A stretch of DNA of 10,658 nt, taken from the NCBI GenBank assembly GCA_022820435.1, contig JAJEFL010000136.1, positions 1 through 10,658 of the forward strand, read 5' to 3'. Below the pieces are notes generated by a model. The model did not search any database. It saw only the letters and a program-made list of their open reading frames with translations, and was not told the origin of the DNA. The stretch is from Bin80 sp022820435. GTDB taxonomy: Bacteria > Bacteroidota > Rhodothermia > Rhodothermales > Bin80. The position numbers and the translations under genes were made by a program. Positions 1-6,338 of this stretch are shown one piece after another; within the stretch, counting starts at the first letter, position 1, and every line of letters starts with the position of its first letter.

Positions 1-141
1 AACCATCTATTTTTCGCCCTTTTTGAGACTCTAAAGGGCCAAAAACGTCTCTTCTATGGCTATTTTGAGCAGTTTAATCTCCAAAAATCGACACGAAAAG
101 CGTTGCTCAGATTTTTCTGGACTTTATCCACAGGCTGCTAG
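1..141 (+). CDS. possible C-terminal tail of an unrecognised protein, cut by the window edge
   Basis: Frame 1 is open from the first base to a TAG at 139-141, giving about 46 residues that start NHLFFALFETLKGQKR and end RFFWTLSTGC. The peptide is rich in Phe, Leu, Lys and Arg, and I do not recognise the family; the tail of a transposase or another accessory protein would fit the context. Its stop codon shares its last base with the first base of the arsS-like block at 141, so the join could be a recombination junction. The stretch is AT-rich compared with the core genes. An opposite-strand reading of about 25 codons is also open, so coding here is not secure. Confidence 0.25.
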   Translation, partial: NHLFFALFETLKGQKRLFYGYFEQFNLQKSTRKALLRFFWTLSTGC

Positions 142-215
142 GGGATGTCCATGGTCATTTCCAGTTGCTGATTAAAATCACAATCGCAGAAATACCCTTC
201 CCCTATCACAGAGAG
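141..215 (-). pseudogene. relic of the arsS 3' region
   Basis: This block aligns without gaps to 1439-1513 inside arsS, with 62 of 75 bases identical by eye and most differences in the last 15 bases. Read on the minus strand it gives LSVIGEGYFCDCDFNQQLEM followed by TMDIP, against LSISWEGYLYDCDFNQQLEM then TMDIP at ArsS residues 300-324. A TAG follows DIP directly in frame, and a TAA closes the frame about a dozen codons upstream, so it cannot encode a working enzyme. Several differences are third-position changes, which suggests divergence as a coding gene before decay. It is probably the remnant of a second arsS copy, or a duplication made when the neighbouring cassette arrived. Confidence 0.8.
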
Positions 216-384
216 GGAACGCCAGGGACTGGTCAAGCAGCCTTAAGTAATATACTGGATGAGACTGCCGTCACGCATCAGGGGCATTGCGCCTGTATTT
301 CGAAATTGAAGAACGAGACAGAACGGAACAAGTTTCCTGTTTTATGGTATCCTGTACCACCGGTGTTTAGCAGTGAGCCATAAA
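216..384. other. intergenic leader before the DUF4065 gene
   Basis: This AT-leaning stretch separates the arsS relic from the DUF4065 gene. The only open frame through it runs out of the relic and has no family resemblance. It should hold the promoter of the two-gene cassette, but I could not find a convincing -35/-10 pair. The only structure seen is a short palindrome, CACCGGTG, at 358-365 about 20 bases before the ATG at 385, and a weak GGTA/TACC pair just before it (347-359). Either could be an operator, since such cassettes are often autoregulated. Confidence 0.3.
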
Positions 385-855
385 ATGTCGTTCTCAATTT
401 TTCCCTGTGCAGAGTACTTTTGTGAGTGTGCTGACTGGAGTTTATCGAATCTCAAACTTCAGAAGCTACTCTACTTCGCCCAGATGATCAGTCTGAGTGA
501 ACACAATACTGAACTCTTTCACGAGGATTTTCATGCATGGAATTATGGCCCTGTAAATCCAGAACTGTACCATGCAATCAAAATCTATGGTACCGCACCA
601 ATTGGACGAATTCCGAACGGTTCCGGCATTCTGCCGTCTGGAATTAAACGTTCTATTTTAGATAAGACCTACAGAGTTTTTGGTCCTATGACACCAAGTC
701 AACTCATTCAATTCACTCATTGGCCACACGGAGCATGGGCAAAGAACTACACCCCCACTGATAGAAAAAGCATCATCCCCAAACGTGATATCAAAGAGGA
801 GTATCACGAACGGCAAAGAAAATTTGAAGAGACCCGTGATGACGAAACCCAGTAG
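385..855 (+). CDS. DUF4065 / SocA-Panacea domain protein, putative antitoxin
   Basis: The product is about 156 residues, a usual size for a stand-alone Panacea domain. Family hallmarks are the LSNLKLQKLLYFAQ segment near residue 20-35, then HAWNYGPVNPELYHAI, and the late LIQFTHWPHGAWAKNY segment before a charged tail. In established work, Panacea-domain proteins act as antitoxins against very diverse partners, including small membrane-active ones, and SocA of Caulobacter is a proteolysis adaptor for the toxin SocB. A start at ATG 385 is preferred; GTG 373 is in frame and would add four residues. The next gene begins at 839 inside this one, so the two are probably translationally coupled. Function as an antitoxin is inferred from family and context; the domain assignment is fairly secure. 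Confidence 0.8.
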   Translation: MSFSIFPCAEYFCECADWSLSNLKLQKLLYFAQMISLSEHNTELFHEDFHAWNYGPVNPELYHAIKIYGTAPIGRIPNGSGILPSGIKRSILDKTYRVFGPMTPSQLIQFTHWPHGAWAKNYTPTDRKSIIPKRDIKEEYHERQRKFEETRDDETQ

Positions 856-1204
856 TTGGATTCCAAACACTCGTGCAGTTCAGGGCCATGAAACATTGCC
901 GAAGGCGGATACGGAAGCGATTCTCAAATCAGTGGATGACGATCTATCCCTTGAGGCAATCATTGCATAGAAAGAGGCGCAAAAGAATAAGAAGCGATTC
1001 ATTTACGCGGGGAGATTTATATGGATTTCAGTCGGATGGGTTGGACTTGTTGGACTGATTCTCTTCTTTCAGGGATTTCATTTCTTTGGTTTTGATTTAC
1101 CGACCAGTGTCTTAAATATTTTACTGGCGACTACGACCGTCAATATTCTTACTCCGTACTTCTTAATTGCGAGATACCTGTTTAATGGGAATACGACAAG
1201 GTAG
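839..1204 (+). pseudogene. small two-helix membrane protein, candidate toxin, interrupted by an in-frame TAG
   Basis: From ATG 839, overlapping the DUF4065 gene by 17 bases, the frame reads 43 codons to TAG at 968-970, then continues in the same frame for 77 sense codons to TAG 1202-1204. The first part is soluble and acidic (KADTEAILKSVDDDLSLEA). After the stop come a basic stretch (KNKKR), one hydrophobic helix at about 61-83 and a second at about 90-113 containing LPTSVLNILLATTTVNIL and ending ARYLF. I recall this two-helix ending in small uncharacterised bacterial membrane proteins, which I could not check. There is no ATG, GTG or TTG in frame after the TAG, so ordinary restart cannot yield the membrane half. 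The likeliest reading is a recently inactivated membrane effector of a Panacea pair; readthrough or a sequencing error are alternatives. TAG ends several other genes here, which argues against codon reassignment. Confidence 0.65.
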
Positions 1205-1318
1205 GATTATGTGTCGTATTTTCACAGATTGTCGACCCTAATTCCGGGTTGCCATCCGGTGATAAATTCCTCCCCTTGGGATCTTCCGCGGATCTCCACC
1301 CGACTCAAGATCGCTCAA
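1205..1318. other. convergent intergenic gap
   Basis: This short gap lies between the stop of the membrane gene and the stop of arsS on the other strand, so terminators for both would be expected. I see only weak structure: CCGG arms eight bases apart at 1243-1258, and repeated GGATCT motifs near 1280-1297. Neither has a following T-run. No convincing terminator or small gene is visible. Confidence 0.35.
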
Positions 1319-2410
1319 CTACGCAATTGCGCCGCCGCAACTGCTTCCCGCACCCGCCGTGCATCCATAGCAGTGACGCGCCGTACGTATTGCATGATTC
1401 TGCCAGATGCCAAGATCAAAATCTGTGACATGCGGCCTGGGGATGTCCATGGTCATTTCCAGCTGCTGGTTAAAATCGCAATCGTATAGATACCCCTCCC
1501 AGCTTATTGAGAGCGTATTCCGGCACATCAGCCCTGCAATCGTAGAGGGATTGAACGCCTGCAGGAGTCGATTCAGATAAAGTTTGACCTGATTCGTCTC
1601 CATCAACCACTCCAGGTATCGTGACATCGGTAAATTATTGAGGGTCAGCAGTTGATCAAACCTGACATTATGATTTCGTGCCAATGCGGTCTTCCATTCT
1701 GCTTCCAGTGAAGACTGATTGCCTGACAGGAACGCACCGACCGGATTTGTCACGAGAACCAGTTTCCGATGGGGATCCCCCTGCCCATACCCCGCCTGAT
1801 TCAGGCGCTTGAGCGCCTGGATAGACTTATGATAGGTCCCATCTCCGCGCTGCGCATCGGTGCCTATTTTACGGTAATGCGGGAGGGAACAGACCACCTC
1901 CACCCCCCGCTCCGCAAACCATTCGGGTAAGTGACTATAGGGGCGGGTCAGCAGAATCGTGAGGTTGCAACGATCCAGAACGCGAAGCCCTCGCTGCACA
2001 CATTCTTCCACCAGGAACTCAAAATTGGGGTTGAGTTCGGGGGCACCGCCCGTAAGGTCAACCACCCGGGCACCGGAACCGTCAATCGCCCGCAGACATG
2101 CCTCCACGGTTGCCCGATCCATGTTCTCGTCAACACGGTCCGGCCCTGCGTCAACATGGCAGTGCCGGCAGGTCATATTGCACAGCTTGCCCAGATTAAT
2201 CTGTACAATCTCCAATCGGTCCGGCTTCAGCCGCGGCCACCCGCAAGAAGCCAGATCCAGTTCAAACCGGCCGCTATTCGTGGGACCTCCACTCGTATCT
2301 ACGGCATCCAGCACCCGTAATTGCTCCCCGGGATGTGCCAGCGGAGCAGCCCGAAAAGACAGCGAAGAGGTCGCCCGCGGGCCCTGTGGAAGGGTATCCA
2401 GTGTAATCAT
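1319..2410 (-). CDS. arsS: arsenosugar biosynthesis radical SAM protein ArsS
   Basis: The 363-residue product has a radical SAM [4Fe-4S] motif CNMTCRHC (Cys77, Cys81, Cys84) inside INLGKLCNMTCRHCHVDAGP, followed by the typical glycine-rich DLTGGAPELNP. The C-terminal DUF3641 region carries further conserved cysteines: MCRNTLS, YLYDCDFNQQ, and HCYGCTAGAGSSCGG at Cys347, Cys350 and Cys358. ArsS family enzymes join an adenosyl-derived group to dimethylated arsenic on the path to arsenosugars and arsenolipids. It is the third gene of arsM - CMD protein - arsS, starting 25 bases after its neighbour. The N-terminal stretch of about 60 residues before the core seems longer than necessary and includes low-complexity sequence, so a later start is possible. 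Its 3' part is duplicated as a relic at 141-215. Confidence 0.93.
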   Translation of the reverse strand: MITLDTLPQGPRATSSLSFRAAPLAHPGEQLRVLDAVDTSGGPTNSGRFELDLASCGWPRLKPDRLEIVQINLGKLCNMTCRHCHVDAGPDRVDENMDRATVEACLRAIDGSGARVVDLTGGAPELNPNFEFLVEECVQRGLRVLDRCNLTILLTRPYSHLPEWFAERGVEVVCSLPHYRKIGTDAQRGDGTYHKSIQALKRLNQAGYGQGDPHRKLVLVTNPVGAFLSGNQSSLEAEWKTALARNHNVRFDQLLTLNNLPMSRYLEWLMETNQVKLYLNRLLQAFNPSTIAGLMCRNTLSISWEGYLYDCDFNQQLEMTMDIPRPHVTDFDLGIWQNHAIRTARHCYGCTAGAGSSCGGAIA

Positions 2411-2435
2411 CCTTTTGATCCGAGTCCCATCCGGC

Positions 2436-2768
2436 TTACATCGTTAAGCGCTTAACCTGATCAAGCATCTGCACGCCGTGCACCAGAGCGGCCCCGCCGC
2501 GTATGGCGGTCGCCACATGTACGGCCTCGGTCATCTGTTCCAAATCCGAACCTGTTTCCAGACATGCAGTCGTATAGGCATCAATGCAATAGGGGCATTG
2601 TACGGTGTTGGCGACGGCCAGAGCAATCAGTGCCTTCTCTCTGGCCGTCAATGCGCCTTCCTCAAATACCTTGTTGTAGTAGGAGAAGAACGCATCTGCC
2701 AACTCCTGATTCCCCTCGGCAATTTCTCCAAACCGGGGTAAATGTGAACGATCATAGTAGTGATCCAT
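2436..2768 (-). CDS. arsenosugar biosynthesis-associated carboxymuconolactone decarboxylase-like (AhpD-fold) protein
   Basis: The product is about 110 residues from ATG 2768, starting MDHYYDRSHLPRFGEI; the frame is open further upstream, but that extension overlaps arsM and lacks family character. The core ALTAREKALIALAVA then VQCPYCIDAYT is the AhpD/CMD-fold signature, followed by LEQMTEAVHVATAIRGGAAL and VHGVQML. Proteins of this type are annotated as peroxidase-like partners in arsenosugar loci; their exact reaction is not established. The CPYC pair suggests thiol redox or arsenic-thiolate chemistry, but the His that follows CxxC in classic AhpD is Tyr here, so its proton relay would differ. 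It starts 13 bases after the arsM stop and has no clear ribosome-binding site, suggesting coupling to arsM translation. Confidence 0.85.
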   Translation of the reverse strand: MDHYYDRSHLPRFGEIAEGNQELADAFFSYYNKVFEEGALTAREKALIALAVANTVQCPYCIDAYTTACLETGSDLEQMTEAVHVATAIRGGAALVHGVQMLDQVKRLTM

Positions 2769-2781
2769 GAGCAATATACGA

Positions 2782-3522
2782 TTAGGGGACAGAGGGCTGC
2801 CGCCAGGCGCGAATAGTAAGGCTGGCAAGGCCGCCCTGCCCGTTAATGATTTCGAGAGTCCGGGAGCGCACCACTTCCGGTGCAGTGAATCCTGCCCGTA
2901 CAATCAATGCCAGATAGTTTTCTTTGTCCGCCGCACCGGCCACACAACCGGCAAGTTCTTCTGCCTTTCTCAATAATACAGGATCCGGGGATCCTACGGT
3001 CACAACATCCGAGATGATAAAACGTCCACCCGGCCGCAGGACACGGGCGATCTCTGCGTATGCAGTCTCTTTATCTGGAACCAGATTGAGAGTACAGTTA
3101 CTGATGACAACATCTATGGACGCATTTTCCATCGGAAGATGCTCAATATCTCCTTCCTGGAAAAGCGCATTGCCCAGCCCCGCCTCAATTGCATTTTCTT
3201 TTGCCTTTGCAACCATGGACGGTGCAATATCCACCCCCAGAACTTTTCCATTTTCTCCCACAAGCGGGGCGGCAATCATCGCATCCAGGCCTGCACCGGA
3301 TCCGAGATCAAGAACGATCTCCCCCGGCTTCAAATCTGCATACTCTACCGGAGTCCCACAACCCAGACCTAAGTCGGCCTGCGCCTGATAGCCGGAAGTA
3401 TCCTGGTACGCAGCCCCGTCCACCATACAATATCCTGAATCCTGCTCTCCCCGAGCGATGGCATCATATTTATCCCGCACAGTTTCTTTGACTGTACAAC
3501 AACTTTGATCCGATTGTGTCAT
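2782..3522 (-). CDS. arsM: arsenite S-adenosylmethionine methyltransferase ArsM
   Basis: The product is about 246 residues. ATG 3522 is chosen because AGGATAAG lies directly upstream and because the added upstream residues look unlike the family. The class I methyltransferase motif VLDLGSGAGLDA is at about 70-81, GVDIAPSM follows, and ARVLRPGGRFIISDV is motif IV/V. Three cysteines match the arsenic-binding set of characterised ArsM enzymes: Cys55 in LGLGCGTP, Cys143 in VISNCTLNLVPDK, and Cys193 in LAGCVAGA. A CysCys pair at 8-9 is also present. It methylates As(III) using SAM, giving the methylated arsenicals that ArsS uses. It leads the arsenosugar set, and its start lies 84 bases from the upstream exporter gene, so it may have its own promoter. 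Confidence 0.93.
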   Translation of the reverse strand: MTQSDQSCCTVKETVRDKYDAIARGEQDSGYCMVDGAAYQDTSGYQAQADLGLGCGTPVEYADLKPGEIVLDLGSGAGLDAMIAAPLVGENGKVLGVDIAPSMVAKAKENAIEAGLGNALFQEGDIEHLPMENASIDVVISNCTLNLVPDKETAYAEIARVLRPGGRFIISDVVTVGSPDPVLLRKAEELAGCVAGAADKENYLALIVRAGFTAPEVVRSRTLEIINGQGGLASLTIRAWRQPSVP

Positions 3523-3606
3523 CTTATCCTGTTTGTAACAGCGGCTGTTTGACTGATCCCGAAAGGTACCCGCAAATTCAATGATTCCTTCATGCGATCC
3601 CAAATT
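3523..3606 (-). promoter_or_regulatory. arsM leader with a small inverted repeat
   Basis: This 84-base gap between the exporter gene stop and arsM is the likeliest place for an arsenosugar promoter. It contains AACAG-CGG-CTGTT at 3537-3549, a perfect five-base inverted repeat with a three-base spacer, 15 bases before the arsM ATG. That could be a small operator half-site pair or part of a weak hairpin. No ArsR gene is in the window and the repeat does not look like a classic ArsR box. A confident -35/-10 pair was not found. Confidence 0.3.
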
Positions 3607-5394
3607 CTACGCACCGACCTCCATGGCCCTTTCCTGTTCCCGATACTGTAATTCGTAGAGCGTTTGATAGAGACCACCTGCTGCAGCCAATTCGTCATGC
3701 GTCCCCTGTTCTCTTAAAAGGCCCTTATGAAGCACAAGAATCGTATCGGAGTGACGAATCGTAGACAGCCGATGTGCAACTACCAGGGAGGTTCTTCCCT
3801 GCAATACCTGTTCAAGAGCGTGTTGGATAATATGTTCCGTCTCTGTATCAATACTTGAGGTCGCTTCGTCCAGGACCAGAATGTCTGGATCATGGGCCAG
3901 CACGCGAACAAATGATAATAATTGCCTTTGGCCATGCGAAAGGGATACACCCCGCTCACGCACATCATGGTGATACTGTTTCGGGAGTTGTTCAATAAAT
4001 TGATCGGCCCCGATTGTATTTGCAGCCTGCTTCACCTGATCCAGAGAGATATCAGGATTGCCCAGCGAAATATTGCGATAGATGGACCCTGAGAACAGAA
4101 AGACATCCTGCAGGACCAGCCCGATACGCCATCGCAGATACTTCAGCCTTAAAGATCGAATATCTTTCCCATCCAGAAGAATTTGTCCTTTTTGAATATC
4201 ATAAAAGCGCATAAGAAGACTGATGATGGTCGTTTTTCCGCTCCCTGTCGCGCCCACAATTGCAGCATTCTGCCCCCGTTTAATCGTAAACGACACTCCC
4301 TGCAGTACCCAGTCCGGCGTTCCATCATCAAGGTTTTTGTACGCAAACCAGACATTATCAAACACGATATCCCCTTCAAATCTTTGTGGAGGATCCTGTG
4401 CGTCCACATCGGGAAGGGACTGATCATTGTCCAGTACATCAAAAATACGCTCTGCCCCCGCCATTGCCCCCTGAAGCGTATTAAATTGCTCGGATAAATT
4501 GCGGATCGGCTCAAAAAACTGGCGGCAGTATTGAATAAATGCAATAAGAACTCCAACGGTCAGTGCACCGCCAATGGCACTTACTCCGCCGGTCCATAAC
4601 ACAAATCCAACCGCAGTGGATGCAATGATATCCACCGCAGGCCAGAACAGTGAGTGATAAAAGACGGTCTTGAGTTGTGCCGTCTGATGCTCATCATTTA
4701 TCTTTTCAAAACGTTCCATCTCCTCTTTCTCCCGGCCAAACAACTGCACGATCAGCATCCCGGTCACATGCTCCTGCATGAACGAATTTAAACGCGCAAC
4801 CTGCTTACGTGTCTCCCGGTACTGGCCGCGGACATTACGCTTGAACCACAATGTTACCAGAAGCATGAACGGCATCACACATAACGTAACCAGCGCAAGG
4901 ATCCAGTTGAGACTAAACATGAATGCCGCAATGAACACCAGTTTGAACATATCTCCCATGATCACGACAATCCCGGCAGACAACACATCCGCAAGTGCCT
5001 CTACATCCGAGGTCGTGCGCGTAATGAGCCGCCCGATGGGGGTTCGGTCAAAGAAGGAGAGGGACTGCTTCTGCACATGACGAAAGACACGTACCCGCAC
5101 ATCATAGATCGCCTGCTGTCCGATCCACTGGGTGAAGTATGCATTCCCATAACTTAGGGCCCCCTCTAATACAATTGCCCCAAACAGGACAGCGATGAGC
5201 AGGAATAACCCATCCAGTTCACCTGGAACAATATGGTGATCAATCGCCAGACGGATCAGCCAGGGCCGGAGCGGGCCTAAAAATGAAACCAGCAGCACCA
5301 GGAAAAATGCAAGGATCACCCAGTGCTTATAGGGGATCAGGTATCCAATGATACGCCGTAACAGTCTCCTGTCCAGACCTTTTTTCTCACTCAT
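3607..5394 (-). CDS. ABC exporter half-transporter B (MdlB/TM288-like subunit)
   Basis: This 595-residue protein has an N-terminal type I exporter membrane domain with six predicted helices (about 20-320), including SFFDRTPIGRLITRTTSDVE, and a C-terminal nucleotide-binding domain. Walker A is GATGSGKTT at 381-389, the Q-loop is Gln429, the Walker B ILVLDE ends in the catalytic Glu510, and the H-loop is His541. The ABC signature is LSHGQ (485-489) rather than LSGGQ. In heterodimeric exporters such as TM287/288 and BmrCD, the consensus subunit supplies the altered signature to the degenerate ATP site, which fits this one. ATG 5394 overlaps the RNase Z stop as ATGA. The substrate is unknown: lipids, drugs or a peptide are possible. 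Being next to arsenosugar genes does not prove an arsenic substrate. Confidence 0.93.
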   Translation of the reverse strand: MSEKKGLDRRLLRRIIGYLIPYKHWVILAFFLVLLVSFLGPLRPWLIRLAIDHHIVPGELDGLFLLIAVLFGAIVLEGALSYGNAYFTQWIGQQAIYDVRVRVFRHVQKQSLSFFDRTPIGRLITRTTSDVEALADVLSAGIVVIMGDMFKLVFIAAFMFSLNWILALVTLCVMPFMLLVTLWFKRNVRGQYRETRKQVARLNSFMQEHVTGMLIVQLFGREKEEMERFEKINDEHQTAQLKTVFYHSLFWPAVDIIASTAVGFVLWTGGVSAIGGALTVGVLIAFIQYCRQFFEPIRNLSEQFNTLQGAMAGAERIFDVLDNDQSLPDVDAQDPPQRFEGDIVFDNVWFAYKNLDDGTPDWVLQGVSFTIKRGQNAAIVGATGSGKTTIISLLMRFYDIQKGQILLDGKDIRSLRLKYLRWRIGLVLQDVFLFSGSIYRNISLGNPDISLDQVKQAANTIGADQFIEQLPKQYHHDVRERGVSLSHGQRQLLSFVRVLAHDPDILVLDEATSSIDTETEHIIQHALEQVLQGRTSLVVAHRLSTIRHSDTILVLHKGLLREQGTHDELAAAGGLYQTLYELQYREQERAMEVGA

Positions 5395-6335
5395 GCAGCT
5401 GGGTCCGTCTGGGGCATATCCCTTCGGGAAGTGATCGGATACACCTGATATTCTTCGGCAATTTCTGTATTCAGAAAAATCGCTTTTGCTTCTTTTTCCA
5501 AAACAGACAGGTCCTTGTATCTGGCGCTGAAGTGGGTTAAAAGAAGTCTTCCTGCCCCGGCATTTCTGGCCGTCAGGGCCGCATCCGATGCAGTGGAATG
5601 GCCGGTTTCCCGGGCACGGTCCGCTCTCTCCTGCCCAAACGTCGCCTCATGGACCAGCAGGTCGGCATTTCTGGCCAGTTCCAATCCTCCCGGGCAGGGG
5701 CTTGTATCTGTCACGTATGCAAAGACTGCACTCGATTTTTTTCTAACCTGATCCGGTACAACAACCTGCCCATCGGATGTCTGGACAGACTGGCCCGCGG
5801 CCAGCCGCTGAAACTGCTCCTTCGCCGTGATCCCCAGTGAAGCGGCCAACGCCCCGTCAATGCGATGCACCTGATCTGCGCGTTCCACCCGGTATCCCAT
5901 ACAAAACCGGCCATGTGCCAGCGGACGGGCACTCACCTGTATTCCGTCCGCTGCATACACCTCCTGGAATTCAAGGCCTTCTTCAAGCGGTATATGTTCA
6001 ACTTTAAAGGGAATGTCCTCCGGTCGGAGACCTGAAAAGGATTGCAGGATATCGGAAAGTTCCCGCGGCGCAATAATCGTAAGCGGAGGCTTACGCCGCT
6101 CCAGGGACATGGAGATCAGAAGTCCAAACAGCCCGAAGTAATGATCTGCATGCAGATGTGTAATAAAGACAGCCCGGATCCGGCTCCGCCGGATTCCTGC
6201 TTTCAGGAGGCGGAACTGGGTACCCTCACCGCAATCAAACAGAAAGACCTTCCCCTGATTTCGGAGCACATAGGCCGTTAATCCCCGATCTCGAACAATG
6301 GATGCTGATGATGTCCCCAGTGGTATAAGTTCCAT
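5391..6335 (-). CDS. rnz: ribonuclease Z (tRNase Z)
   Basis: At 314 residues this is the usual length for short-form RNase Z, the enzyme that trims tRNA 3' trailers. The start MELIPLGTSSA and LFDCGEGTQ are typical. The metallo-beta-lactamase zinc motif is THLHADH (His60, His62, Asp64, His65), with further ligands at His141 (ARPLAHGRFCMGYR), Asp210 (AYVTDTSP) and His268 (LLLTHFSARY), plus the conserved GHST at 245-248. All expected catalytic residues appear present. It lies three bases after one ABC half-transporter gene and overlaps the next by four bases, so it must be co-transcribed and probably translationally coupled. A link between tRNA processing and the exporter is not known to me; the arrangement may simply be a housekeeping gene inside an operon. 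Confidence 0.93.
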   Translation of the reverse strand: MELIPLGTSSASIVRDRGLTAYVLRNQGKVFLFDCGEGTQFRLLKAGIRRSRIRAVFITHLHADHYFGLFGLLISMSLERRKPPLTIIAPRELSDILQSFSGLRPEDIPFKVEHIPLEEGLEFQEVYAADGIQVSARPLAHGRFCMGYRVERADQVHRIDGALAASLGITAKEQFQRLAAGQSVQTSDGQVVVPDQVRKKSSAVFAYVTDTSPCPGGLELARNADLLVHEATFGQERADRARETGHSTASDAALTARNAGAGRLLLTHFSARYKDLSVLEKEAKAIFLNTEIAEEYQVYPITSRRDMPQTDPAA

Positions 6336-6338
6336 GAA

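Noticed and set aside
124..132. TTATCCACA, a perfect DnaA-box match
   Set aside because: It is a single copy with no clustered boxes, AT-rich unwinding region, or dnaA/dnaN/rep gene nearby; one chance match in 10 kb is unremarkable.
141..215. Attachment-site (att) direct repeat of an integrative element
   Set aside because: The copies differ at 13 of 75 bases, and there is no integrase or tRNA gene in the window, so a decayed gene fragment is the simpler reading.
165..383. 72-codon open frame on the plus strand
   Set aside because: It runs antisense through the arsS relic and then through non-conserved sequence, with no recognisable family or start signal.
873..1058. Alternative 61-codon frame inside the membrane gene region
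   Set aside because: It is the +1 shadow of the interrupted gene: highly basic, with no domain character, while the other frame has coherent helices.
1211..1489. 92-codon plus-strand frame over the end of arsS
   Set aside because: It is antisense to the conserved cysteine-rich C-terminus of ArsS, and its peptide looks like a reverse-frame artefact.
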